Below are positions 1 to 8,591 of a DNA stretch of 64,000 bases, one piece after another. The notes under the pieces are model-generated. The model saw nothing but the letters and a program-made list of their open reading frames with translations. It was not told the DNA's origin and did no database searches. Source of the DNA: Pseudomonadota bacterium (GTDB lineage Bacteria; Chloroflexota; UBA5177; JAJPKF01); NCBI GenBank assembly GCA_021323865.1, contig JAJPKF010000024.1, positions 73,207-137,206 on the forward strand. Direction: 5' to 3'. Each line of letters starts with the position of its first letter. The first letter of the stretch is position 1. Made by a program: the position numbers and the translations under genes.

Positions 1-606
1 CATCTCCATCCACGGCCGGTGATGGAGACGCTCGAGCTGGTGGGCCTCACCGCGAAGGCCGGCACCCGAGGCTCACAGCTGAGCGGTGGACAGCGGCGGC
101 GCCTGGACGTGGCTCTCGCCCTCATCGGCGACCCGGAGCTGGTCTTCCTGGACGAGCCGACCACGGGCTTCGATCCATCCGCCCGCCGGCAGGCCTGGGA
201 CGTGATCGACGGCCTGCGCGCCCTGGGCAAGACCATTTTTCTGACCACGCATTACATGGATGAGGCCGAACGGCTGGCCGACCGCATCATGGTCATTGCG
301 CGAGGCGCCATCGTTGCTGAGGGATCGCCGGCCACCCTGGCGGGTCGGGATACTCGACCCGCCACGGTCAGCTTTCATCTCCCCGAAGGCGTGCCGGTGG
401 GTGCGCTCCCCGACTTCCTCGCGGAAGCGCTGACGGACGACGATGGGCTTATCCGGTTCCGAACCCCCGAGCCGCTTCGAGATGTTGGACGGCTGTCACG
501 GTGGGCCGACGAGCGTGGAGTCGATTTCCCTGATCTCGAGGTCAAGCGACCCAACCTGGAGGACATCTACCTGGAGCTGACCGTGGAGGACTCCGCCGAT
601 CGATAA
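1..606 (+). CDS. ABC exporter ATP-binding protein (5' end outside window)
   Basis: This is the C-terminal part of an ABC-2 type exporter ATPase (DrrA/CcmA-like), which would hydrolyse ATP to drive export through the permease encoded at 779. The frame is open from base 1, so the Walker A motif lies outside the window and the ATG at 19 is probably internal. Visible motifs are the signature LSGGQRRRLDVALALIG, the Walker B LVFLDEPTTGFDP and the H-loop TTHYMDEAERLADRI, followed by a ~100-residue C-terminal extension typical of the drug-exporter subfamily. The zinc-ribbon gene at 624 starts 17 bases after the stop, which suggests one operon. The substrate cannot be told from sequence. Confidence 0.93.
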   Translation, partial: HLHPRPVMETLELVGLTAKAGTRGSQLSGGQRRRLDVALALIGDPELVFLDEPTTGFDPSARRQAWDVIDGLRALGKTIFLTTHYMDEAERLADRIMVIARGAIVAEGSPATLAGRDTRPATVSFHLPEGVPVGALPDFLAEALTDDDGLIRFRTPEPLRDVGRLSRWADERGVDFPDLEVKRPNLEDIYLELTVEDSADR

Positions 607-623
607 GCCGACCTGGAGCTGAC

Positions 624-767
624 ATGATCGCCTACTTTCTCATTCGGCGCTGGAGAACCCGCCCCTGCCCTCGATGCGGACGGCGGGTGAAGCGGGAGAC
701 TGACGAATGCCCAGACTGCGAGGCCAAGCTGCGATGGGACGGCAGTGAAGTCTTCCTCGCCCGCTGA
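624..767 (+). CDS. 47-residue zinc-ribbon protein between exporter genes
   Basis: This short frame runs from an ATG at 624 to a TGA at 767 and encodes 47 residues. It begins MIAYFLIRRW and then has CPRCGRR and CPDCEAK, two CxxC pairs 11 residues apart, the layout of a rubredoxin-like zinc ribbon. It ends just before the exporter permease and follows the ATPase stop by 17 bases, so it is likely translated with the exporter. I know no function for such a protein here. A metal-binding structural or regulatory peptide is an inference, and a chance frame is possible, though two CxxC pairs in an operonic slot argue against that. Confidence 0.6.
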   Translation: MIAYFLIRRWRTRPCPRCGRRVKRETDECPDCEAKLRWDGSEVFLAR

Positions 768-778
768 ATGGTGAGCTT

Positions 779-1612
779 GTGACCCAAGCGACGGCGGCGG
801 CGCCGCGCCCAGCGCCTCTGACTCGGTCACCACTCCAGGAGATGGGACTGGTATGGCATCAGTTCTCATTCGAGCTGCGGGCGTTTCTACGCAACCGGCA
901 GGCCCGCTTCTTCACGGTGTTCCTGCCCATCCTCTTCCTGGTCATCTTCGTGGGTGTATTCGGGAATCACACCATTCGACTGCCCAGCGGAGCCAGGATC
1001 AAGCAGTCCACGTACTACATTCCCGCGCTGACGGCGCTGGGCATCATCTCCGCGGCGTTCACGAATCTGGTTATCGCCGTGGTGACGCAACGGGAGAGCG
1101 GTATTCTGAAGCGCCGTCGGGCCGCGCCCATCCCGGCCTACGTGCTGATCCTGGGTCGGGCCTTGGTGGCCGTGCTGCTGGCCCTGTTCATGACCGCCCT
1201 GATGATGGGCATCGGCAGCATCGCGTACGGGGCCACGGTGCCGTCGCACACCATTCCCGGCGTAGCGGCGACTGCCATCGTGGGCGCCCTGACCTTCTGC
1301 AGCGCCGGCTTCGCGGTCTCGACCTTCATCCGCCATGCCGACGCCGCGCAGCCCATCGTCCAGATCACCCTGCTTCCGCTGTACTTCATTTCCGGTGTGT
1401 TCGTGGCCCAGAGCCAGATCCCGAGCTGGCTCGGAAACGTGGCCAGCGTCTTTCCCGTTCGTCACCTCAGCGCGGCCTTGGTGCATGCCTATGACCCCTC
1501 CACGACCGGGGCAGGATTCAGCTGGAGCGATCTGGGCGTGATGGGTATCTGGTGCGTGGCCTGCCTGGTGGTTGCGATCTGGCGGTTTTCCTGGAGCCCC
1601 CGCGGTAGCTAA
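779..1612 (+). CDS. ABC-2 type exporter permease
   Basis: This 277-residue membrane protein is the DrrB/ABC-2 permease partner of the ATPase ending at 606. After a short cytoplasmic N-terminus (FELRAFLRNRQARFF) about six hydrophobic segments can be seen, starting with FTVFLPILFLVIFVGVFG. The region RRRAAPIPAYVLILGRAL resembles the conserved ABC-2 loop. The start is a GTG at 779, 11 bases past the zinc-ribbon stop; an ATG at 768 lies in another frame and stops at once. The pair would export a hydrophobic compound or lipid. The substrate is unknown. Confidence 0.92.
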   Translation: MTQATAAAPRPAPLTRSPLQEMGLVWHQFSFELRAFLRNRQARFFTVFLPILFLVIFVGVFGNHTIRLPSGARIKQSTYYIPALTALGIISAAFTNLVIAVVTQRESGILKRRRAAPIPAYVLILGRALVAVLLALFMTALMMGIGSIAYGATVPSHTIPGVAATAIVGALTFCSAGFAVSTFIRHADAAQPIVQITLLPLYFISGVFVAQSQIPSWLGNVASVFPVRHLSAALVHAYDPSTTGAGFSWSDLGVMGIWCVACLVVAIWRFSWSPRGS

Positions 1613-1835
1613 CCGCCGCGGCTGTTGGGTTAGGAACGGTTCCTGCCGAGATACAGAGCAGGCGTGCGGGGAGTAGCGTATGAGGGCCGTGCTCACTCTG
1701 CGGGCGGCCCCGGAGCCATCCATGAGAGGTCATCGTCTCCGGGTGCGGCCGGAAGCCCCTGCCGCCCCGTTGGATCGCGGACGTGGCGGTCCTCGACCGG
1801 CTAAGGACAACCCGACGGAATAGGTCGATCAGTCC

Positions 1836-3305
1836 GTGGCGGTGAAGGCAGCAGGGACGCGCGGGGCCGTCTTGCGGACGGAAGCCGTGGCAGACACGCA
1901 GGCTATAGACGACCGTCGGGCCGAAGAGCCGGCGGTCCGTCAGCGGCCCCGCCCCCTGGGGCTTCGTCTGGGTCAGAGTCTGCTGGTCCTGACCTATGTT
2001 TCCGCGGCTGCGTTTTGCGTTGTGGGGTTCGAACACAACGATCTGCTCAAGAACTCCTTCGTGTCCAACGAGATCGCGCTGGGCCACTTCAACGTCTACG
2101 CCTATTTCGCCGCCCTTCGGGGCCTCAGGCATCTGGGGACGCCCATGCCGCCGCTGTTCTATCTGATCACCGCCGGATACCTGAAGATCCTCATGCTGCT
2201 GCATCTCAACCCGCTAACCTGCAGCTCCCAGTCGGTCTATCCCGAAACGCTGGAGGCGGGGCCGGGCCTGCCGATCGACCTTTTACTGCTCAAGCTGCCC
2301 AATATCGTGGCGCTGTTGGCCGGCGTGCCGCTCATCCGGAGCCTCGCTTCCCGGACCGATGGGGATCGGTTGGTCTCCAGCTCGCTCTGGCTCGCCTCGC
2401 CGGTCATCCTGGTCGGCGCACTGATGCAGGGTCAGAACGACCTATTCGCAGGCCTTCTCCTGGGACTGGCACTATGGGCCTACCGCCGCGACAACCCCTG
2501 GTGGACCATGCTGCTCCTGGGTCTGGGCGCAGGGCTCAAGACCTACGTTCTTCTGCTGGTTCCCGTGACGGCCATCCTGCTGTCCGGCCGCCGGGTGCCT
2601 CGGGCACTGGCGCTGCTGCTCGCCGGCGTCGCTCCGTTCGTGCTCTCGCTGGTCCCGTTCTTGGGCCCGCCGCTCGTCCGGCGGCTCTTCTTTGCCCACG
2701 ATGCCGGCACCGTCCTGGCCTCGTTCCACGTTCTGCACCGACCGCTGGACCTCTGGCCGGTCTTGTATGTGGTGGTTCTGGCGTTGGCCTGGCGTTTCAG
2801 CCGTCGGGACGTGGAGCCGGCGCAGCTGGCCGCGGTTTGGCTGATCGCGGGTCTGTCCCTCTTTGTGGCGTCGTGGTGGCTGCCTCAATGGCTCATGTGG
2901 CTGGTGCCGCCGGTGGCCCTCCTTGCCGCCAGAGATCGGAGGATTCTGTGGATCTGGATCGCTTTGGGTGGGCTGGTTCTGGCCAACAATCTCTTCCTCT
3001 TCGCCTTTGACATGGACGTGGCCATGATGTGGCCGACGTTCGGCACCCACGCGCATCCCGATCTCATCGCCACGCTGCCCATCCACGCCGGGCGCGAGCG
3101 CTCCCTGGGGGTGATGATCGTCTACACGCTGTGCTTTGCCGGGTTCCTGGCGCTGGCGCTTGGCGCCTTACCCTGGGCCTTTGGCCGTCGATCCACCGAG
3201 GACGCGCGGGCGCACGGCTCGCGCCCCCAAAGGTGGCAGGCGGTCTTTGCGCCCCTGGCCATGATCCCGTACGTGGGGTTCATGGTCTTTCAGCACTTCT
3301 CCTAA
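1836..3305 (+). CDS. GT-C-like polytopic membrane protein (DUF2029/GT87-like)
   Basis: This 489-residue protein has roughly ten hydrophobic segments. The block GQNDLFAGLLLGLALWAYRR, then an AGLKTY motif and LLVPVTAILL, is the pattern of GT-C glycosyltransferases such as the DUF2029/GT87 mannosyltransferases, where a conserved GQ is followed by a lysine near a loop. It would transfer a polyprenyl-phosphate-linked sugar on the outer face of the membrane. A clear catalytic DD or DE motif in the first outer loop is not obvious: the first loop reads EHNDLLKNSF. The donor and acceptor are unknown. The GTG at 1836 is the first start in frame, and a second GTG lies three codons on. The SDR gene begins 72 bases downstream on the same strand. 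Confidence 0.7.
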   Translation: MAVKAAGTRGAVLRTEAVADTQAIDDRRAEEPAVRQRPRPLGLRLGQSLLVLTYVSAAAFCVVGFEHNDLLKNSFVSNEIALGHFNVYAYFAALRGLRHLGTPMPPLFYLITAGYLKILMLLHLNPLTCSSQSVYPETLEAGPGLPIDLLLLKLPNIVALLAGVPLIRSLASRTDGDRLVSSSLWLASPVILVGALMQGQNDLFAGLLLGLALWAYRRDNPWWTMLLLGLGAGLKTYVLLLVPVTAILLSGRRVPRALALLLAGVAPFVLSLVPFLGPPLVRRLFFAHDAGTVLASFHVLHRPLDLWPVLYVVVLALAWRFSRRDVEPAQLAAVWLIAGLSLFVASWWLPQWLMWLVPPVALLAARDRRILWIWIALGGLVLANNLFLFAFDMDVAMMWPTFGTHAHPDLIATLPIHAGRERSLGVMIVYTLCFAGFLALALGALPWAFGRRSTEDARAHGSRPQRWQAVFAPLAMIPYVGFMVFQHFS

Positions 3306-3377
3306 AGACCGCCCTGCATCTACCGGTTGGGGCCGCGCCCACCACTAGGACGCGGCCGGCTCGCCCTGAAAGGCAGA

Positions 3378-4355
3378 ATGAGGCACGTGACCGACCAAGA
3401 GCAGCTCCGCCGAGCGTTCGAGCACAAGACGGTGCTGATCACCGGGGCCTCTCGTGGCCTCGGCTTGTTGCTGGCCGGTGAAGTCGGCCGGCTGGGGGCA
3501 AACGTGGTAATCTGCGCCCGCCGTGGCGACGAGCTCCGGCGCGCCACCGAGTGGCTGCGAGGATTCGGCATCGAGGCACTGGCCCTGGAGTGCGACGTCT
3601 CGAGCCGCGACGCCGTGAACGACCTGGTTCAGCGCATTCGCGAGTCCCGTGGGGCGGTGGACGTGCTCTTCAACTGTGCCGGCATCATCCAGGTAGGCCC
3701 CGTCGAGTCCATGCGTCTGGAGGATTTCGAGACTGCGCTTGGGGTCATGTACTGGGGCACCGTCTACCCGACGCTGGCCATCCTTCCGGAGATGCTCTCG
3801 GCGAGACAGGGGACTATCGTCAACATCACCTCGATCGGTGGCAAGCTCAGCGTTCCTCACCTGCTGCCCTACAGCTCGGCAAAGGCCGCGGCGGTTGCCT
3901 TCTCAGAAGGATTGCGCGCCGAGGTGCGGGGCAAGAATGTGCAGGTGGTCACGGTGGTGCCGGGCCTCATGCGGACCGGCTCGCATCTGCAAGCGACCAT
4001 CAAGGGCGGCCGCGAGCCGGAGTACGCCTGGTTTTCTCTGGGCGCGACCTTCCCCTTCGTCTCCATGGATGCGGAGCGCGCCGCACGGCGCATCGTCGCC
4101 GCCGCCGCGCGGCAGGAGTCGGAGCTGATCCTGTCGCTGCCCGCGAATCTCGCCGCTCGCTTCCATGGCCTCTTCCCGGGCATCACTGCCAATCTGATGG
4201 CGCTCGCGGAACGATTCATCCTGCCCGCGTCCTCCAGCGATTCCCGCCCGGTCAAGGGCTGGGCGGTGCAGGCGCGTGCCGGATCCCGAGTGCTGGACGC
4301 CCTGACCGCCTTCGGACGCTCCGCTGCCCGACGGTTCAACCAAGTGAGCGACTGA
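3378..4355 (+). CDS. Short-chain dehydrogenase/reductase
   Basis: This is a classical-type SDR of about 325 residues. The cofactor motif is TGASRGLG near the N-terminus, then NCAG in the fourth strand and a catalytic YSSAK (YxxxK) about 165 residues in. The N-terminal Rossmann half is complete, and a ~90-residue C-terminal tail beyond the usual 250 residues may bind a membrane or a partner. I choose the ATG at 3378 because it follows GAAAGGCAG; a TTG at 3327 would add 17 residues of no SDR character. Substrate unknown. The codirectional neighbour is a GT-C-like protein. Confidence 0.88.
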   Translation: MRHVTDQEQLRRAFEHKTVLITGASRGLGLLLAGEVGRLGANVVICARRGDELRRATEWLRGFGIEALALECDVSSRDAVNDLVQRIRESRGAVDVLFNCAGIIQVGPVESMRLEDFETALGVMYWGTVYPTLAILPEMLSARQGTIVNITSIGGKLSVPHLLPYSSAKAAAVAFSEGLRAEVRGKNVQVVTVVPGLMRTGSHLQATIKGGREPEYAWFSLGATFPFVSMDAERAARRIVAAAARQESELILSLPANLAARFHGLFPGITANLMALAERFILPASSSDSRPVKGWAVQARAGSRVLDALTAFGRSAARRFNQVSD

Positions 4356-4551
4356 GAGCACGGCAGCCCGCGGGAGGGCAGCGGCCGAGCCGCGTACTAG
4401 ACCGTCCGGCAGCTCGGCTCTTTCACGGCAGCGAACCGCGTAAGCCAGCCACCGTTCATCGGGCACGCCGATTGCGTTGGACGCCGCTTGCGGTGGTCTG
4501 ATGCCCTGACGTGTGGGCGGGAGAAGAGCATGGACATCTCGCGGTTGAGTA

Positions 4552-6666
4552 TTGCCGGCGCTCTCTGAGCAGGAGCTGCTCTTCGGTCTGCTGGCCATCG
4601 CCGTCATTCTGTTCCTGGCCCGGGCGGGAGGAGAGCTGGCCCGACGGCTTCATCAGCCGGAGGTTCTCGGCGAGCTGTTCGCCGGCTTCGTCCTGGGGCC
4701 GTCGATCTTGGGCGCGGCGCTGCCCGGCGTGCGTGCCGCGCTGTTCCTCAAGCCGGGCGTGGGGGTTGCGCTGTCGGCGCTCTCATGGCTGGGCGCCATC
4801 ATGCTGCTGCTGGTCGCCGGTATGGAAGTCGACGTCGGACTGCTCCGGCGGCACATGCGGCCGGCGCTGCTGGTGGCCGGCGCCGTCACGTCCGCCTCGG
4901 TGGTGGCTGGCATCGCGTTCGCCGCCATCGCCCTCGGACGGACCGGCTCCACGGCCTTCTTCCTCGGAGTCATTCTGTCGGTCACGGCGGTCAGCGTTGC
5001 GGCCAAGATCCTGATCGAATGGGGATCGACGCGGCGGGACTTTGCGCAGATGATTCTCGCCGCCGGCATCACCACCGAAGTGGTGGTGTGGCTGCTGGTT
5101 TCGGTTGCCTCATCCGGTGGCGGAGCCATGGCGGCCACGGCCGTCGAGCGTGGCGCACTGGCCGCGGCCTTCTTTGCCTTCGTGCTGCTGGTCGGCCGTC
5201 GCTTCGTGTTCTGGAGCATGAGGCGCGTCGGCGACGTGACCAACGTGATCAACGGCCAGCTGAGCCTGGTGCTGGTCTTGATGCTGCTCGCGGCGGCTCT
5301 GACGCAGGAGCTTGGGCTCCATCCGCTTCTCGGCGCTTTCGTCCTCGGCGTTGTCCTCGGGCAAGCGCCCAGGACGAGCGAGCAGCTCCTGGCCAACGTG
5401 CAGTCGCTGGCCATCGGCCTCTTCGCGCCCATCTTCTTCGTTCTGGCGGGCATGCGGGTGGATATCCTCCAGCTCAAGACGGCGAGCGCGGTCCTCCTCA
5501 CGCTGTCACTGTTCCTGGTGGCGAGCGTGGTGAAGGTGGCCGTCGGCTTCGTCGGAGCGCGGGTGACCGGTCGTGGCACGGCCGAGGCGGCCCTGGTGGG
5601 TGTCGGACTCAACCTCAAGGGTGGCACCGACGTGGTGGTCGCCATTGTCGGCGTGACGCTCGGGCTCATCAGCGGGACGATCTACACCATGTACGCGGTG
5701 GTGGCGATCCTCACGGTGCTCGTCTCGCCCTCCATCATGTCGTGGCTGGAAGCCCGGGCGCCGGCGACCGAGCAGGAGCGGGAGCGACTGAAGGCCGAGG
5801 AAGAGGAGCGCCGAGCCTATACGAGGACGTTGGAGCGGGTGCTCCTGCCTGCTGCGCCCCAGCTCCAGTCCGAACTGGCGGGCAGCGTCGTGGAAGCGAT
5901 CGCTCGCTCCAAACACGAGAGATCGCAAACGTTCGACGTCACGCGGTTCGCCCTGGACGCCGGGAATGGGCACCATCCGCCCGAAGGGAAATCCGCAGAC
6001 CCCCTGGGTGAGGTCAGCCGGCTGCCGGAGGTGGAGGTGACGACCCAAAAGGCCTCCGGCAATGGAGGACCACTGGAGCAGATTTTGGATCAGCTGTCGG
6101 GCCATGATCTGCTGGCCATCGGAGCGCGCGGCTGCTCACGGCGCCGCCCGTCCTTGGGACGTCTGCAGGACGCGCTGATCCAGCGGGCAGAGTCGGACGT
6201 GCTGCTGGTGTCGTCCGACCGGGAGCGCTTGGAGTGCTCGGAGATCAACTGCATACTGGTGCCCCTCAACGGATTGGAATATTCCGCGGCGGCCGGCGAC
6301 ATCGCCGGTTCTCTGGCGCAGTCGTGTGAAGCGCGATTGGTGGCGCTGCATGTCGTGCAGAGCGGCGTGAGCGAGCTGTTCTGGCGCGAGCGAGACCGAC
6401 GTGATCTGCTGAACTGGGGCTCCAGCGTGGCCGAGGACCTGGCCTTCCGCGTGGGGCGGCTGGGCGTCCCAGTGGAGGAGCGGGTCGAGGTGGGCGACGA
6501 CGTGGCCGCGCGCATCGTGCAGGAGCTGGGCAGCGGCAGCTACGACCTGGTGGTGATGGGGGCCGTGCTGCGCGGGCAAACGGGGCCTGTGCACCTCGGA
6601 CAGGCCGTGCAGACCGTACTGCGGAAGAGCAGGGTCCCCGTGATCGTGCTGGTTTCCAGGGCGTAG
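4552..6666 (+). CDS. CPA2-type cation/proton antiporter with C-terminal Usp domain
   Basis: This 704-residue protein has a CPA2/KefB-like membrane domain in residues ~1-395 (about 12 helices, with motifs QPEVLGELFAGFVLGPS and NLKGGTDVVVAI). Two cytoplasmic segments follow, the second (residues ~560-704) a universal-stress-protein fold ending SGSYDLVVMGAVLRGQ and VPVIVLVSRA. It would exchange Na+ or K+ for protons, and the Usp part could gate it by nucleotide binding. A stop codon sits two codons upstream of the TTG at 4552, so this rare start, or an internal one, must be used. An ATG at 4530 opens a 12-codon frame ending just inside the gene, which could be a leader peptide or the sign of an upstream frameshift. 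Confidence 0.9.
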   Translation: MPALSEQELLFGLLAIAVILFLARAGGELARRLHQPEVLGELFAGFVLGPSILGAALPGVRAALFLKPGVGVALSALSWLGAIMLLLVAGMEVDVGLLRRHMRPALLVAGAVTSASVVAGIAFAAIALGRTGSTAFFLGVILSVTAVSVAAKILIEWGSTRRDFAQMILAAGITTEVVVWLLVSVASSGGGAMAATAVERGALAAAFFAFVLLVGRRFVFWSMRRVGDVTNVINGQLSLVLVLMLLAAALTQELGLHPLLGAFVLGVVLGQAPRTSEQLLANVQSLAIGLFAPIFFVLAGMRVDILQLKTASAVLLTLSLFLVASVVKVAVGFVGARVTGRGTAEAALVGVGLNLKGGTDVVVAIVGVTLGLISGTIYTMYAVVAILTVLVSPSIMSWLEARAPATEQERERLKAEEEERRAYTRTLERVLLPAAPQLQSELAGSVVEAIARSKHERSQTFDVTRFALDAGNGHHPPEGKSADPLGEVSRLPEVEVTTQKASGNGGPLEQILDQLSGHDLLAIGARGCSRRRPSLGRLQDALIQRAESDVLLVSSDRERLECSEINCILVPLNGLEYSAAAGDIAGSLAQSCEARLVALHVVQSGVSELFWRERDRRDLLNWGSSVAEDLAFRVGRLGVPVEERVEVGDDVAARIVQELGSGSYDLVVMGAVLRGQTGPVHLGQAVQTVLRKSRVPVIVLVSRA

Positions 6667-6763
6667 CGGGAGGTATGGCCCGCGCTCACCCCCTGGAACC
6701 GGAGCGGTCCGGACCGGGCGACAGCGGATCGGCTCCCCGCACCGGACAGCGAAACCGCGACTA

Positions 6764-8161
6764 TCAGCGTGGCGGCCGCACACCGGCGGGGCCCTGTGGG
6801 AAACGCCCCGGTACCTTCGGCCCGATCACGAGGGGCACCCGACCCGGCAGGCCTTCGACCTGTGGTCTATGAGACAGATCGACCTCGCGTCCGCCACCCT
6901 CGTCGGCAGCCCGCCCTGCCCCCGGCCCTTCGAAACGCGCCATCCACGCTTGGGTCGCCCAGTACAACGTTCGGTGCGCTTCGACGCCCCTGATGGGCGA
7001 ATAGCAGCGACCGTTGACCAGTGCCACCTCGCAGCCGGTCTTTGCCGAGGTGTAGTGAACGGCCTCGAACCACAGGTAATGCAGCTGGATCTTGAAGCTC
7101 AGCCAGGGCGTCTTGCCCTTGAAGCCCGAGTCGAGCCGCCGGCTGCTTCGCTTCCTTGACCACCTCTTTAGCCGTTCTATTCGGAAGGGCAGAGTCCACC
7201 CGGCGATGCCCACGCCGCAGTTTACGGTGAAGTTCGTCCACGCGGACGGGAATGAGCAGCCCCTTTTCCGCTCGACTGACCAAGGGCTGAGGTCGTCGTT
7301 CCCGTTCCCCGACTCCTCCATGAGGTTGCCGACGATCGCCGACGCCTGGATGTAGGCGTAGCGCTGGTGATATGGCTCGCTCCCCCGGACCCTGCCCTCC
7401 AGGAAGTCCAGTGCCCGGTCCTTGCGCTTGGAGCAGTTCATCTCCCGCCCGGCATCCCGCACGAAGCCGCTGCAACTGTTGGTCTGTGCGGACGCCGCCT
7501 CGGCGACCGCCCTCAGGTCTGAGCCCGTCTGAGGATCACTGTACGTACCCCCATCCTCCAGAATCAGCCCGGTGGGGTCGGTATATCCGCCCTCGAACCC
7601 CAGCGGCGTCGATGCCGTCAGCCCGCCCTGCGTCTGGGGGTTGCCGAAGGCGTCATACGACGTCGTGCCGGCTACCGAGCCGGATGGCGAGATGACTGCT
7701 CGTACAGAGCCCGCCGCGTCGGTCACCAAATACTGCGCCGCGCCCGTGGACAGGTTCACCTGCTCCAGTGGCGTGCCGCCGTCGTCGTAGATGAAGGCGG
7801 AGGTGGAGTCCATCAGCGGCGTCGAGGCCGATCCCCACACGTAGCTCTGCGTACCGCTGCCGAACGTGGCGGACGTGCGCACCCCGTCGCCGTCATACGA
7901 CGCCGCCGACATGTTGGCCGACCCGTCCTGATACGACGTCGCCTCACCCGCCCCGTTCCAGCCGGCCGAGGCGATGTCCGAGCCCCCGGGCGACGTTCCC
8001 ACGGCCGTGCGCTGGCCGTCCTTGTTGTAGGTAAAGTAGTGGGTTCCGCTTGACTGTGCTGACGAGGTCAGCTCGCCCCCCTTGTCGTAGCTGGCTTGCG
8101 GATTGCCCGGCGAGGACTGGGACGGGGTGGCCAGGTCGCCGGACGAATCAACCCGATTGGG
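6764..8161 (-). pseudogene. Orphan rhs/YD-repeat tip with phage-lysozyme-like C-terminal domain
   Basis: The open frame runs from 8161 to 6764 (465 codons) and begins directly after an in-frame TGA at 8162-8164. It has no ATG start before a GTG at 8002, and the residues before that GTG are already YD repeat (ASYDKGGELTS, FTYNKDGQRTAV). It is therefore the 3' end of an rhs gene with its head missing. After the core (a degenerate DPTGL/YSDPQTG junction) the tip (6938-7420) reads ASAIVGNLMEESGNGND, then GVGIAGW and LSFKIQLHYLWFE. This matches the phage-tail lysozyme family (GNL..ESG, G.A.W, QL.YL), with the Glu of MEESG as probable catalytic residue. It could be a relic or a silent cassette that recombines onto the full-length rhs gene at 18956. 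Confidence 0.72.
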
Positions 8162-8164
8162 TCA

Positions 8165-8591
8165 CCCTATCACAGATGGCCGACAGAACGCGAACAGAAG
8201 CAGGCGCTTGACGCTAAGCTGTCAACAGAGGTCGGTAGCAAGCAATAAGAGGCGACATACACCCCGTTTCCGCAGACCACCCGAGACGCCCCGCCCGAGC
8301 TCCTGCCGTCAGCCCGCACCCGAGCCGGGACGGCCAAGCGCATCCCCGGTCGTGACGGCTCGACGGCCTGCCGAGGACCTCCCAGCGACGGAACACCTCG
8401 CCGCCCCCCCCTCGTTCCTCCGAGACGCGGTCTGCGGGCCGGGCATTCGGAGGCCGCGCGAGACGGTTTCAACCCCGCATGCGCCCCGCCCCGCAAATCG
8501 CGGATGCGACGCTCAGCCTTGATGCGACGACCCCGGCAGGTCTGCCTGCCGGGATCCATCCATTCTCCGGGACCGCCCGGGCAGCGTGGCG
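8165..8591. other. Non-coding gap between HD-GYP gene and rhs tip
   Basis: No frame here has coding character. A perfect 9-bp inverted repeat with a 4-base loop lies at 8532-8553, about 40 bases beyond the HD-GYP stop, and may end that transcript. Nothing else is recognised. Confidence 0.6.
8532..8553 (-). terminator. GC-rich hairpin after HD-GYP gene
   Basis: The sequence CCCGGCAGG-TCTG-CCTGCCGGG forms a 9-bp stem with a 4-base loop. It lies 38 bases past the HD-GYP stop codon in the direction of transcription. No T-run follows it, so it is at best a terminator-like hairpin or 3'-end stabiliser. Confidence 0.45.
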
